Source: Collinsella aerofaciens (GTDB taxonomy: Bacteria; Actinomycetota; Coriobacteriia; Coriobacteriales; Coriobacteriaceae). From it: a DNA stretch of 39,675 bases. Location of the stretch: NCBI RefSeq assembly GCF_015555045.1, contig NZ_JADNJQ010000021.1, positions 1-39,675 on the forward strand, read 5' to 3'. A model generated the notes under the pieces. It had not been told where the DNA came from, did no database searches, and saw nothing but the letters and a program-made list of their open reading frames with translations. Of the stretch, positions 1 to 8,036 are shown piece after piece (position 1 is the first letter of the stretch; every line of letters starts with the position of its first letter). A program made the position numbers and the translations under genes.

Positions 1-312
1 GCCGGCCGTAAGCCGCGGAAGCGACACCCACATTACCCGGCCGTGGCCCGGTCCGGGCCCGGCACATCTCTATCAGTCGTTCCCCGCGGCCCCTCCCGCC
101 CCGGCGGCAACACGTCCCGGGCCCTCTACGGGGCAGGGGCTGACGGCCGTCCGGGGCGGTCGGCCAGCGACCACCGGTACGGCTCAATCGTATAACCATG
201 CAACGGAAAAGAGCCGCCCTTTCGGACGACTCAAACTGTAATGGGGATTAAAAAATCATCGAGCGAATGGTAGTCAAAAAAGCCGCGCCCCAAAAAGACT
301 GGTTATTGGGCG
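1..312. other. GC-rich non-coding segment, unassigned
   Basis: I can assign no gene here. The first 180 bases are very GC-rich and full of local inverted repeats, for example GGCCCGG/CCGGGCC at 45-51 and 53-59 with a one-base centre. From about 190 the sequence becomes AT-rich, as expected for a promoter upstream region. Two forward frames stay open from the left edge to a stop (one ends at 198), but their composition does not look like protein, so a partial gene is possible but unsupported. I looked for landmarks of tmRNA, RNase P RNA and SRP RNA on both strands and did not find them. Confidence 0.4.
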
Positions 313-340
313 TTGACAGTTGGCGAGCCGTAGGTAAAAT
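313..340 (+). promoter_or_regulatory. Sigma-70-type promoter of tRNA-Ala
   Basis: A perfect -35 box TTGACA (313-318) and a -10 box TAAAAT (335-340) are separated by 16 bases. The predicted start would lie about 7 bases before the tRNA at 354. This is a strong consensus match, as expected for a stable RNA gene. Confidence 0.75.
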
Positions 341-353
341 ATCGACTTGTCCT

Positions 354-426
354 GGGGACGTAGCTCAGTTGGGAGAGCGCTGCCGTCGCATGGCAGAGGC
401 CGAGGGTTCGACTCCCTTCGTCTCCA
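354..426 (+). tRNA. tRNA-Ala (anticodon CGC)
   Basis: A cloverleaf can be drawn by hand: a 7-bp acceptor stem (354-360 with 419-425, one G-T pair), the D-arm GCTC/GAGC, anticodon stem CTGCC/GGCAG enclosing the 7-base loop GTCGCAT, and a T-arm with TTCGACT. Loop positions 34-36 read CGC, which decodes GCG alanine. The discriminator is A426 and the following bases are CCC, so the terminal CCA is not encoded and must be added after transcription. It is a single-gene unit with its own promoter and terminator. Confidence 0.93.
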
Positions 427-440
427 CCCTTGGATTTGAT

Positions 441-472
441 AAGCCGCTGACATTGTGTCGGCGGCTTTTTTT
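441..472 (+). terminator. Intrinsic terminator of tRNA-Ala
   Basis: An 11-bp stem (441-451 with 457-467, one G-T pair) with a 5-base loop is followed by a run of seven T. It lies 15 bases after the tRNA and ends 19 bases before the next gene. Confidence 0.85.
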
Positions 473-490
473 AAAAGAAAGGGCTGTACC

Positions 491-949
491 ATGGCCGAGC
501 TTGAGTCCCAACCATTGTCCGACGAGGAGCGCGCTGAGTTGGAAGAGCTCCGCGCCGAGAAGGCCCGCCGCGAGGCTCGGGAAGAGGCCCGTCGCGAGCG
601 TGAGGAGCTGGCTGCCCTGCGTGCCGAGCGTGCGAAGGCCGAGGAGGTCGCCGCGAACGCCGCATCCGCATCGGCGCCCGCGCCTGCACCCAAGCCCGCT
701 GCTGCGAAGCCTGCACCTGCCGCGCCCAAACCTCAGCCTAAAAAGGCCGCTCGTCCCAAGTCCGACGAGCCCAAGTCGAGCCGTGACGAGATGACCTTTG
801 CCCAGCGCATGGTTACCTCCAAGGAGCCTACGGGCGAGAACGAGATCCCTGGCATGGCGCCGGCTCAAAAAATCATCATTGTCCTTGCCCTCATCGCGTT
901 TGTCATCTTTATGGGCTACACGATCCTGACCAGCATGGGCCTGCTCTAA
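491..949 (+). CDS. Tail-anchored coiled-coil hypothetical protein
   Basis: A 152-residue protein with no recognised family. Residues 8-55 are almost entirely Glu/Arg/Ala/Leu and should form a charged coiled coil. They are followed by a roughly 50-residue Ala/Pro/Lys linker and a single hydrophobic helix over the last 25 residues (KIIIVLALIAFVIFMGYTIL). The layout predicts a cytoplasmic rod anchored to the membrane by its C-terminus. I chose the ATG at 491 because a purine-rich AAAGAAAGGG stretch precedes it; an upstream in-frame ATG at 455 lies inside the tRNA terminator. It sits alone between the tRNA-Ala unit and pncB, 84 bases upstream of the latter. Function is unknown. Confidence 0.7.
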   Translation: MAELESQPLSDEERAELEELRAEKARREAREEARREREELAALRAERAKAEEVAANAASASAPAPAPKPAAAKPAPAAPKPQPKKAARPKSDEPKSSRDEMTFAQRMVTSKEPTGENEIPGMAPAQKIIIVLALIAFVIFMGYTILTSMGLL

Positions 950-1033
950 CCGATTTGCATCGGGCGTCATGTCCGCATCCTCTGCTCTCGTCTAACCCTC
1001 AAATTCTGTACCACACATCCGAAAGGTCGCCCC

Positions 1034-2539
1034 ATGGCTTTGACCGACATCTCGCATCCCACCGACATTGCAATGCTCACCGATCTGTACGAGCTCACTA
1101 TGGCCCAGGGCCTGTGGGAGAGCGGCAAGGCCAATGAGCAGGGTTGTTTTACCGCGTTTTACCGCGACCATCCCTTTGGCAGCGCCTATGCCGTCATGTG
1201 CGGCACCGCCGAGCTGCCCGAGCTGGTCGAGAATCTGCGCTTTACGCCCGAGGACATCGACTACCTCGCATCGCTTGAGGCCCCGGCCGGCGGCGCGATG
1301 TTCAAGCCTGGATTCCTCGACTACCTGCGCGATTTTCGTGCGCATGTAAACATCGACGCCGTGCCCGAGGGCGAGCTCGTCTTTCCGCGCGAGCCCATGG
1401 TGCGCGTCACCGGCCCCGCGCTGGAGTGCCAGCTGCTCGAGACGGCGCTGCTCAACATCGTCGGGTTCCAGACGCTTGTCGCCACCAAGACGGCGCGCGT
1501 GGTGCTCGCCGCCGACGGTCGCCCCGTGGCGGAGTTTGGCCTGCGCCGAGCCCAGGGTCCCGATGGCGGCCTGGCCGTTGCGCGCGCGAGCTACGTTGCC
1601 GGCTGCTCCTCTACGTCCAATGTGCTCGCCGGCCGCCGCTACGGTATTCCCGTCTTTGGCACGCATGCGCACAGCTGGGTGATGAGCTTCGATTCCGAGC
1701 TCGAGGCCTTCCGCGCATTTGCCAAGTCGAGCCCCAAGAACTGTACGCTGCTCATCGACACCTACGATGTACGCGAGGGCTGCGAGCATGCCATTACGGT
1801 TGCCAAGGAGATGGAGGCGGTGGGCGAGCGCCTGTCGGCTATTCGCATCGACTCGGGCGACCTCGCCAAGCTGTCCAAGTATGTCCGCGGCCGTTTTGAT
1901 GCTGAGGGCCTGCCCTATGTGGGGATCTCGGTTTCCAACGATCTTGATGAGTACACGATTCAGTCGCTGCTCGACCAGGGCGCGCCCATCGACAGCTTTG
2001 GCGTGGGTACCAAGCTCGCGACCTGCTATGACCAGCCGGCGCTGGGCGGCGTGTACAAGCTTTCCGCCCGCCGTGCGAGCGAGGCAGATCCATGGACGCC
2101 GGTGGTCAAGCTCTCCGAGCAGCCCTACAAGCGCACGATCCCGGGTGTGCAACGCGTGCGCCGTTATTACGACGGCTTTGGCGGCCCGGTCTGCGACATG
2201 ATCTACGACGAGGACCATCTGGCGGGGGAGGGCGCCGCGCGCGGCAATACCCTCGTGGCCGTGAATGATGCCGCCCTGGTGACTGACGTGTCCGAACTTG
2301 AGTATCGCGAGCTGCTGGTGCCGATCGTGCGCGATGGCAGTGCGGTGGCTCCGCGTGAGAGCATCCAGGACGCGCGCGAGCGCTGTGCTTGGGCACTCGA
2401 TCATCTGGACGCAGCTTTCAAGCGCTTCCTGTACCCGCAGACCTATGTGGTGGGCATGGAGCAGGGCCTGGCTCAGGTGCGCGACGAGCTCGTGCGCAAG
2501 AACATGGCCGCGGCCTCTGCCTTTCCCTGGGCTCACTAA
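1034..2539 (+). CDS. pncB: Nicotinate phosphoribosyltransferase
   Basis: This 501-residue protein matches the bacterial NAPRTase family over its whole length. It should couple nicotinate to PRPP, with ATP hydrolysis, to give nicotinate mononucleotide: the salvage entry to NAD in the cytosol. The N-terminal signature MLTDLYELTMAQG is typical, and FGTHAHSWVM near residue 215 is the conserved segment carrying the family's active-site histidine. The phosphate-binding region follows with IRIDSGDLAKLSK and FGVGTKL. A GAAAGG ribosome site precedes the ATG. The length is normal for the family. It is 79 bases upstream of proB on the same strand, so the two could be cotranscribed, although NAD salvage and proline synthesis are unrelated. 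Confidence 0.95.
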   Translation: MALTDISHPTDIAMLTDLYELTMAQGLWESGKANEQGCFTAFYRDHPFGSAYAVMCGTAELPELVENLRFTPEDIDYLASLEAPAGGAMFKPGFLDYLRDFRAHVNIDAVPEGELVFPREPMVRVTGPALECQLLETALLNIVGFQTLVATKTARVVLAADGRPVAEFGLRRAQGPDGGLAVARASYVAGCSSTSNVLAGRRYGIPVFGTHAHSWVMSFDSELEAFRAFAKSSPKNCTLLIDTYDVREGCEHAITVAKEMEAVGERLSAIRIDSGDLAKLSKYVRGRFDAEGLPYVGISVSNDLDEYTIQSLLDQGAPIDSFGVGTKLATCYDQPALGGVYKLSARRASEADPWTPVVKLSEQPYKRTIPGVQRVRRYYDGFGGPVCDMIYDEDHLAGEGAARGNTLVAVNDAALVTDVSELEYRELLVPIVRDGSAVAPRESIQDARERCAWALDHLDAAFKRFLYPQTYVVGMEQGLAQVRDELVRKNMAAASAFPWAH

Positions 2540-2618
2540 TTCCTTGGGCGGTAGGGGCGAGTCACGCTCCCTTGGCCGCCAGCTCGGCCGTTCGCTGAAC
2601 AGTTGATTGGTTTGACGT

Positions 2619-3746
2619 ATGACGACTTCTTATAAAACGATGGTGGTAAAGATCGGTTCGTCCACGGTGGTGGGTGCCGATGGCAAGGTCAACCGCGCCT
2701 TTATCGGCGGACTTGCCGATCAGGCCGCAGCGCTGCGCAAGCTCGGCTGGCGTCTGGTCGTGGTGAGCTCGGGCGCTATCGCCTGTGGCTATCCCGTGTT
2801 GGGTTTCGACCGCAAGCCGGTCGGCGACCTGCCGAGCCTGCAGGCCTGCGCCTCGGCCGGCCAGTGCATCATCTCGTCGGCCTACGACGAGGAGTTCCAT
2901 GCGCGCGACCTGCTCACCTCGCTCGTGCTGCTCACGCGCCACGATACGGCCCGCCGCACGTCCTACCTGCACGCGCGCGACGCCCTGCTGCGCCTGGTTG
3001 AGCTGGGCGTGGTGCCGGTCGTCAACGAGAACGATACCGTCACCGTCGACGAGATCAAGTTTGGCGACAACGACACGCTGGCGGCGCTTGTGAGCTGCCT
3101 GGTTTCTGCCGATCTGTGCGTGACGCTCTCGGACATCGATGGTCTCTATACTGCCAATCCGCATGAGGACCCCACGGCCGAGTTTGTTCCTGTCGTGCAT
3201 AAGATCGATGCCAAGATTATCGCCTCGGCAGGCGATTCTTCGACTTCGGTGGGCACGGGCGGCATGATCACCAAGATTCGCGCGAGCCGCATCCTGATGA
3301 CGGCGGGTATTCAGAGCGTGATTTGCTCGGGTGAGGAGCCCGATGCGCTCGTGCGCCTCGCCCGCGGCGAGGGCGTGGGCACGCTGTTCGATCCGCCGGC
3401 GGAGCGTCTGGACATCGCACCCCGCAAGCTGTGGATCGCACTGGGCGACAAGGCGCATGGCTCGGTGACGGTTGATGATGGTGCTGCGAAGGCGCTGGTC
3501 AGCCGTGGCTCTTCCTTGCTTGCGGTGGGTATTCGCGAGGTCGATGGCCAGTTTGCCGAGGGCGATGTGCTCGATGTGTGCGATCCGAGCGGTATGGTCG
3601 TCGCCCGCGGTATCGCCGAGGCCGATTCGGACGTGCTGGAACTTGCTGCCGGTCGCCGCCAAGACCAGATTGCCAGCAACCGCCTGCTGGCAGACCTGGC
3701 CGAGAAGCCGGCGATACACAGGGATAACTTGATCGTATTTGCATAA
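2619..3746 (+). CDS. proB: Glutamate 5-kinase
   Basis: This 375-residue enzyme should phosphorylate L-glutamate to gamma-glutamyl phosphate, the first and feedback-controlled step of proline synthesis. The N-terminal amino-acid-kinase fold shows VVKIGSSTV, VVSSGAIACG, VVNENDTV and FGDNDTLAALV, and the TGGMITKIRA segment is diagnostic. Residues from about 285 form a C-terminal PUA domain, as in full-length bacterial ProB. No good Shine-Dalgarno sequence precedes the ATG at 2619; a second in-frame ATG at 2640 also lacks one, so the start is uncertain by seven codons. The partner gene proA lies 1.7 kb downstream on the same strand but is separated by an opposed peptidase gene. Confidence 0.95.
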   Translation: MTTSYKTMVVKIGSSTVVGADGKVNRAFIGGLADQAAALRKLGWRLVVVSSGAIACGYPVLGFDRKPVGDLPSLQACASAGQCIISSAYDEEFHARDLLTSLVLLTRHDTARRTSYLHARDALLRLVELGVVPVVNENDTVTVDEIKFGDNDTLAALVSCLVSADLCVTLSDIDGLYTANPHEDPTAEFVPVVHKIDAKIIASAGDSSTSVGTGGMITKIRASRILMTAGIQSVICSGEEPDALVRLARGEGVGTLFDPPAERLDIAPRKLWIALGDKAHGSVTVDDGAAKALVSRGSSLLAVGIREVDGQFAEGDVLDVCDPSGMVVARGIAEADSDVLELAAGRRQDQIASNRLLADLAEKPAIHRDNLIVFA

Positions 3747-3760
3747 CCAATTGACGCTGC

Positions 3761-3858
3761 AAACGCCCCTAAGCGGCAATCTGACGTTCAATCGTCGGGC
3801 ATGACCAAAAGGTCAATGCCCTCCTCTTTCACGTCACCTTGCTCGCTTAGGGGCGTTT
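3761..3858. terminator. Branched inverted repeat between convergent genes
   Basis: A perfect 15-bp stem (3761-3775 with 3844-3858) encloses 68 bases that themselves contain a GACG/CGTC hairpin and a GGGCAT-GACC / GGTC-A-ATGCCC hairpin. A T-run follows on the plus strand. It lies between the 3' ends of proB and the opposed peptidase, so a termination role is likely, but a 68-base internal region is far larger than in a simple terminator. Confidence 0.55.
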
Positions 3859-3891
3859 TCGCTTTCCGTCCTCTACCTGCGGCATTGTCGT

Positions 3892-3937
3892 TGCCGGCAC
3901 TTGTTCGGCACTTGGGGACGTTCCTTTTGTGCCGGCA
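3892..3937. repeat. REP-like palindromic element with GGGGACGTTC core
   Basis: Arms TGCCGGCAC (3892-3900) and GTGCCGGCA (3929-3937) are perfectly complementary and enclose TTGGGGACGTTCCTTT. A related core recurs, inverted, near 10546-10586 (GAACGTCCCCAA). This suggests a dispersed intergenic element. It lies just beyond the 3' end of the peptidase gene. Confidence 0.5.
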
Positions 3938-3955
3938 GGTGGGGACTCTCTTTAG

Positions 3956-5374
3956 TTAGAAGATCCGGCGCAGGTCTCCGCGGTTGAGTGCTTCGTCGAA
4001 GAGGCGCTTGAACACCACGCTGCCGTGCAGGCCGTCGTGCTCGAACTCGTTGGTTACCCAGGCATGCGAGTTGCCCACGCGGCTGAGCGTGTCGAGCTGC
4101 AGGTCCGAATCCACGTACATGTCGTCGAAATACACCGCGGCCTGGAGCGGCACTTCGTTGCAGGCCAGGCGCTGCGGGTCGTAGATCTTGTCCCAGCTTG
4201 TGTCTTCCATCAGCAGGTCCATGGCGGGCTTGAAGGGCTTGAGCTCGGGCATCTGCTCGAACATCCACGGGAACATGGCCTCGCCGGTAAACATGAGCGG
4301 GCGCGCGAGGGTGTCGAACTCGGTGCGGTGAGCCTTCTCTTCAGCCGCGGCCCAGCCAATGGGCATAGTGTCACCGTCGGCGTATATGAACTCCTGCAGC
4401 GTCCAGTACAGCGGATTCGTGCGCGTGTTGGTGCGCTCGAAGGCGCGCATCAAAAAGCTGTCAGATACCGAGGCGTTGCAGGTCAGCGTGCCGTCGCCAT
4501 CAACAAAAGCGTGATCGATAATCCAATGCATGCGTTCAAAGCTCGGCTTCATGCCAAAGTCGCTGCCCATGAGCTGTAGGCGCTCGACCGTCATCGGCGA
4601 GCCGTCGGGCAGCACGGGCTTCTGTGCCTCGAGCGCATCGGCCAGGGCTGCCACGCGCTCGACGTCGGCGGGGTAGCGGTCGTAATACTGCTGCGTCTTG
4701 GCGGCCATGCGCGGGAAGGTGTGCGCGTAGACCTCGCTGGCGCTCGCCGGCACGTGGGGGATGCCGCCGCAGGTAAAGCTCGCCGCCACGCCCTCGGGGA
4801 AGAGCGACAGATAGCTCAGCGTCAAAAAGCCGCCGTAGCTCTGGCCGAGCGTGACCCACGGCTTGCCGCCAAAGCCCACCAGGCGCAGGTACTCAAAATC
4901 GCGCACGATGGAGCTGGCGAGGTGGCGCTTGAGGAAGTCCGCCTGCGAGCGGGCCGCATTGGCGCCTGCTGCCTCGGCGCGATCGCCCAAGGCGGCAATC
5001 GTGCGCCCGTCCACGCAGCTACTGCGTCCGGTGCCGCGCTGGTCGGGAAGGACCACGCGGAAGTGCTTGACGGCCTCCTCGATCCAGCCGTCGCTTGTGG
5101 GCGACAGCGGACGCGGGCTCTCGCCGCCGGGGCCGCCCTGCAAAAACAGGAGCAGCGGCAGATCGTCGTTGATGCGGTCGGGCGCGCAAACCACGCGGTA
5201 GAAGAGCTTGATGCTCTCGGGCGCGCCGGCGATGGGTGCCGGCATAGCGCCGCGGCGTATGGTGCTGCCGACGGCCAGGAGCATCGGCTCCAGGCCGCGC
5301 CAGTCAAGGGGGACGTCGATGCTGTGGTCCTCGACGTAAAGGCCGGGGACGTGGTACGAAGTGATGAGGGCCAT
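3956..5374 (-). CDS. S33-family alpha/beta hydrolase (proline iminopeptidase-like)
   Basis: A 472-residue alpha/beta-hydrolase of peptidase family S33. Motifs in order are the oxyanion-hole segment LQGGPGGES (about 78-86), VLPDQRGTGRSS (about 108-119), the nucleophile elbow GQSYGG with the probable catalytic Ser near 179, and a C-terminal histidine in EHDGLHGS. Family members release N-terminal proline or short peptides in the cytosol; substrate cannot be read from sequence. No signal peptide is visible. I placed the start at 5374, where GGAAG precedes the ATG; an upstream in-frame start at 5455 would run into the proA leader. The gene opposes both neighbours, proB and proA, so its product could supply proline by peptide breakdown next to the biosynthetic genes. 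Confidence 0.85.
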   Translation of the reverse strand: MALITSYHVPGLYVEDHSIDVPLDWRGLEPMLLAVGSTIRRGAMPAPIAGAPESIKLFYRVVCAPDRINDDLPLLLFLQGGPGGESPRPLSPTSDGWIEEAVKHFRVVLPDQRGTGRSSCVDGRTIAALGDRAEAAGANAARSQADFLKRHLASSIVRDFEYLRLVGFGGKPWVTLGQSYGGFLTLSYLSLFPEGVAASFTCGGIPHVPASASEVYAHTFPRMAAKTQQYYDRYPADVERVAALADALEAQKPVLPDGSPMTVERLQLMGSDFGMKPSFERMHWIIDHAFVDGDGTLTCNASVSDSFLMRAFERTNTRTNPLYWTLQEFIYADGDTMPIGWAAAEEKAHRTEFDTLARPLMFTGEAMFPWMFEQMPELKPFKPAMDLLMEDTSWDKIYDPQRLACNEVPLQAAVYFDDMYVDSDLQLDTLSRVGNSHAWVTNEFEHDGLHGSVVFKRLFDEALNRGDLRRIF

Positions 5375-5486
5375 GTGAGTCTTCCGTTCGTTGCGGTGTT
5401 TCGGGTTGACCAATTCTACCGCCGCGGGCGAGGCCATGCGCAAATCGGCTACCATGGTTGCAAACTTCTAGGAGAAAGGGCTGCCC

Positions 5487-6773
5487 ATGTCGGTCGATAT
5501 AGCCACGTATGTCCACGATCTTGCCATTGCCGCCAAGGCAGCGTCGGCCTCGCTTGCCACGGCGAGCGATGAGCGGCGCCAGGAGGCCGTGCGCGCCATG
5601 GCCGCAGCACTGCGCAACGGTGTCGACTCCATCGTCGCCGCCAACGAGCTCGATATGTCCGCTGCGCGCGATGCGGGCACCTCAGCGGGGCTCCTCGATC
5701 GCCTGCTGCTGACGCCCGAGCGCGTCGAGGGCATGGCCGCCGGCCTGGAAAAGCTCGCCGAGCTGCCCGATCCCGTCGGCCGCGTGCTCGACCACCGCGT
5801 GCTTGCAAGCGGCGTGGACCTGACCCGTGTGAGCGTGCCGCTGGGCCTGGTCGCTATGGTCTACGAGGCGCGCCCCAACGTGACGGCCGACGCCGCGGGC
5901 ATCTGCATCCGTACCGGCAACGCCTGCATTCTGCGCGGCGGCTCGCTGGCCTATCACTCGTGTGCCATGATCGCCGAGCTGCTGGCCGATGCGCTCGAGG
6001 CCAAGGGCTTCCCGCGCGAGGCCGTGTCGATGATCGAGTCCACCGACCGCGAGGCCACTGGCGAGCTCATGAAGCTCCGCGGTATTGTCGACGTACTCAT
6101 TCCGCGCGGCGGTGCAGGCCTGATCCAGCGCTGCGTGCGTGAGTCGCTTGTGCCGGTGATCGAGACGGGCACGGGCAACTGCCACATCTACGTGCATGAA
6201 TCCGCCGACTTTGATAAGGCGCTCAACATTATCGTTAATGCCAAGACCCAGCGCGTAGGCGTGTGCAATGCCGCCGAGTCGCTGCTGGTCGACCGTGCTG
6301 TGGCCGATGTGTTTTTGCCCGCAGTCGTGGCCGTGCTGCATGACCACGGCGCGCTCATTCACGGCGACGAGGCAACCTGCGCCGCATGCGCCGATGCCGG
6401 GCTTGCCGAGGGTGATGACTACGTCGCCGCGACTGAGGAGGACTGGGGTCGCGAGTACCTGGCGCTCGAGATGAGCGTGAAGGTCGTGGCAAGCGAGGAC
6501 GAGGCCATCGCACACATCAACCGCTACGGCACGATGCACTCCGAGGCCATCGTTGCCGAGGACACGGATGCTTGCGAGCGCTTCCTGGATGCGGTCGATG
6601 CCTCGGCCGTGTACGCCAACGCCAGCACGCGCTTCACCGACGGCGGCGAGTTTGGCCTGGGCGCCGAGATCGGCATCTCGACCCAAAAGCTCCACGCCCG
6701 CGGCCCCTTCGCCGCCGAGGCCCTCACCACTTACAAATACAAGCTCCGAGGCACCGGCCAGGTCCGCCCCTAA
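5487..6773 (+). CDS. proA: Glutamate-5-semialdehyde dehydrogenase
   Basis: This 428-residue aldehyde dehydrogenase superfamily protein should reduce gamma-glutamyl phosphate with NADPH to glutamate semialdehyde, the step after ProB. Typical segments are VPLGLVAMVYEARPNVT, RGGSLAYHSC, LIPRGGAGLI and TGTGNCHIYVH. The catalytic cysteine sits in QRVGVCNAAESLLV near residue 260, and the C-terminal EFGLGAEIGISTQKLHARGP is characteristic. A strong AGGAGAAAGG site precedes the ATG. It diverges from the peptidase gene (start-to-start gap 112 bases), which should hold both promoters. A bidirectional terminator follows at 6788. Confidence 0.96.
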   Translation: MSVDIATYVHDLAIAAKAASASLATASDERRQEAVRAMAAALRNGVDSIVAANELDMSAARDAGTSAGLLDRLLLTPERVEGMAAGLEKLAELPDPVGRVLDHRVLASGVDLTRVSVPLGLVAMVYEARPNVTADAAGICIRTGNACILRGGSLAYHSCAMIAELLADALEAKGFPREAVSMIESTDREATGELMKLRGIVDVLIPRGGAGLIQRCVRESLVPVIETGTGNCHIYVHESADFDKALNIIVNAKTQRVGVCNAAESLLVDRAVADVFLPAVVAVLHDHGALIHGDEATCAACADAGLAEGDDYVAATEEDWGREYLALEMSVKVVASEDEAIAHINRYGTMHSEAIVAEDTDACERFLDAVDASAVYANASTRFTDGGEFGLGAEIGISTQKLHARGPFAAEALTTYKYKLRGTGQVRP

Positions 6774-6787
6774 CGCCCGCGCAAACA

Positions 6788-6828
6788 AAAACCACCACAA
6801 AGGTGCCTGTCCCCTTTGTGGTGGTTTT
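6788..6828. terminator. Bidirectional terminator, copy 1 of a repeated hairpin
   Basis: A perfect 16-bp stem (6788-6803 with 6813-6828) begins with A-tract and ends with T-tract, so it can act on both strands. It separates the convergent 3' ends of proA and the HD-domain gene. An almost identical 41-base copy lies at 7498-7538. Confidence 0.85.
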
Positions 6829-6843
6829 AGGTGGCGTGGGCGA

Positions 6844-7443
6844 TTAAGCCTGGAAGGTATCGCGGTCGGGGGCGAAGGACTGCATGGCCGCGATGGTACG
6901 GTCGAAGAGCTCGGGGAGCTCCCAACCCAACATCTCGGCGCCCTGCGAAATCACGTCGCGCGAGCAGCCGGCGGCAAAGCGCTTGTCCTTGAACTTCTTC
7001 TTGAGCGACTTGGTCGTAAAGTCCATAACGCTCTTGCTCGGGCGCATGATGACGGCAGCGCCGATCAGGCCGGTGAGCTCATCGCAGGCAAACAGGATCT
7101 TTTCCATCTGCAGCTCGGGTTTGGGCAGCGAGGTGTTGAAGTCGGACGTGTGCGTCTGGATGGCGCGAATGAGCTCGGGAGACGCACCTTCGCCCTCAAG
7201 AATCTCGGCAGCATAGATGGTGTGGTTCATGGGGTCGTCCTCATGCTCCTCCCAATCCAGGTCGTGCAGCAGACCGACGATGCCCCAAAACTCCTCGTTC
7301 TCGGGGTCGAACTCGCGCGCAAAGTAGCGCATAGTGCCCTCGACCGTCTCGCCATGGGTGATGTGGAACGGGTCCTTGTTGTGCTCGTTGAGCAGTTCGA
7401 ACGCGCGGTCGCGGGTGATTCCGGCGGTAAGCGGCTCTGCCAT
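6844..7443 (-). CDS. HD-domain phosphohydrolase-like protein
   Basis: A 199-residue protein with a metal-dependent HD fold. Candidate metal ligands in order are H30 (ITHGETVEG), H60-D61 (GLLHDLDWEE), H74 (MNHTIYAAE), H98 (QTHTSDF) and D121 (ACDELTG). That is the spacing of stand-alone HD hydrolases that act on nucleotides or small phosphoesters; the substrate is not predictable. An AAGGAG site precedes the ATG. It is flanked on both sides by two copies of the same terminator hairpin, so it appears to be a single-gene unit between proA and the CarD-family gene. Confidence 0.85.
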   Translation of the reverse strand: MAEPLTAGITRDRAFELLNEHNKDPFHITHGETVEGTMRYFAREFDPENEEFWGIVGLLHDLDWEEHEDDPMNHTIYAAEILEGEGASPELIRAIQTHTSDFNTSLPKPELQMEKILFACDELTGLIGAAVIMRPSKSVMDFTTKSLKKKFKDKRFAAGCSRDVISQGAEMLGWELPELFDRTIAAMQSFAPDRDTFQA

Positions 7444-7497
7444 AGGAGACTCCTTGTGCTCGTGGGGATCGATAAGAATGAATACTACTAGAACAAG

Positions 7498-7538
7498 AAA
7501 ACCACCACAAAGGTGCCTGTCTCCTTTGTGGTGGTTTT
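7498..7538. terminator. Bidirectional terminator, copy 2
   Basis: The same 16-bp A/T-flanked stem as at 6788-6828, differing by one base in the loop region (T for C). It follows the CarD-family gene, which is transcribed leftward, and precedes the HD gene. The two copies are 710 bases apart in direct orientation. Confidence 0.8.
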
Positions 7539-7550
7539 GGCGCGGTTGGG

Positions 7551-8036
7551 TTAGTTGAGGGCGGCTTGGGCTAGGCGGGCTTCGGCGGCCTCCTCGGTGA
7601 CGCCAAGGGCCACGGCGAACTCCTCGATGGAGCGGCGTTTGGCCTCCTTGAGTACGCGCATGTAGTAGGAGCTGGGTTTTTTATCAGCTTCCTCGGCCTG
7701 GCGAATGCGGTGCATCATGGTTTTTGCCACGCGGACCGTCTCGGGCGCGCCCAGCTTGAGCTGCTGCTTAAAGTGTGTCTCCTCAAGCGAGCTGTTGCGC
7801 TCGGTAAAGGTGTCGCACTCAAGCTCGTCATAGTGGCTCAGCAGGTGCTCGGCATCTTGCTGCGAGATGGCGGCGTGCAAACGGTCGGCCTGCGCCACGG
7901 GGTACATGAGGATCGTCTGCGCATGTCCCTGCTTGGTCTCGAGCAGTAGCATGGGCTGCGGTGTGTCGTCCCTAAAACCGACGACGGTGCAGACTCCCTG
8001 ACCCGGATGAATGACGTGTTGACCGATTGAGAACAT
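7551..8036 (-). CDS. CarD-family transcriptional regulator
   Basis: A 161-residue protein whose N-terminus (MFSIGQHVIHPGQGVCTVVG) is the Tudor-like RNA-polymerase interaction domain shared by CarD and the transcription-repair factor Mfd. The basic, helical C-terminal two-thirds (KQQLKLGAPETVRVAKTM, LKEAKRRSIEEFAVALG) fits the CarD DNA-binding domain. Family members bind the RNAP beta subunit and stabilise open complexes, notably at rRNA promoters in actinobacteria. The protein is of normal length. A GGAGG site precedes the ATG. It is monocistronic, with its own terminator at 7498-7538. Confidence 0.88.
   Translation of the reverse strand: MFSIGQHVIHPGQGVCTVVGFRDDTPQPMLLLETKQGHAQTILMYPVAQADRLHAAISQQDAEHLLSHYDELECDTFTERNSSLEETHFKQQLKLGAPETVRVAKTMMHRIRQAEEADKKPSSYYMRVLKEAKRRSIEEFAVALGVTEEAAEARLAQAALN

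Noticed and set aside
1-200. RNase P RNA, tmRNA or SRP RNA
   Set aside because: A short CGGCTTAC match on the minus strand suggested RNase P, but the flanking ACAGAA and the GAGGAAAGTCC core are missing; signatures of the others are absent on both strands.
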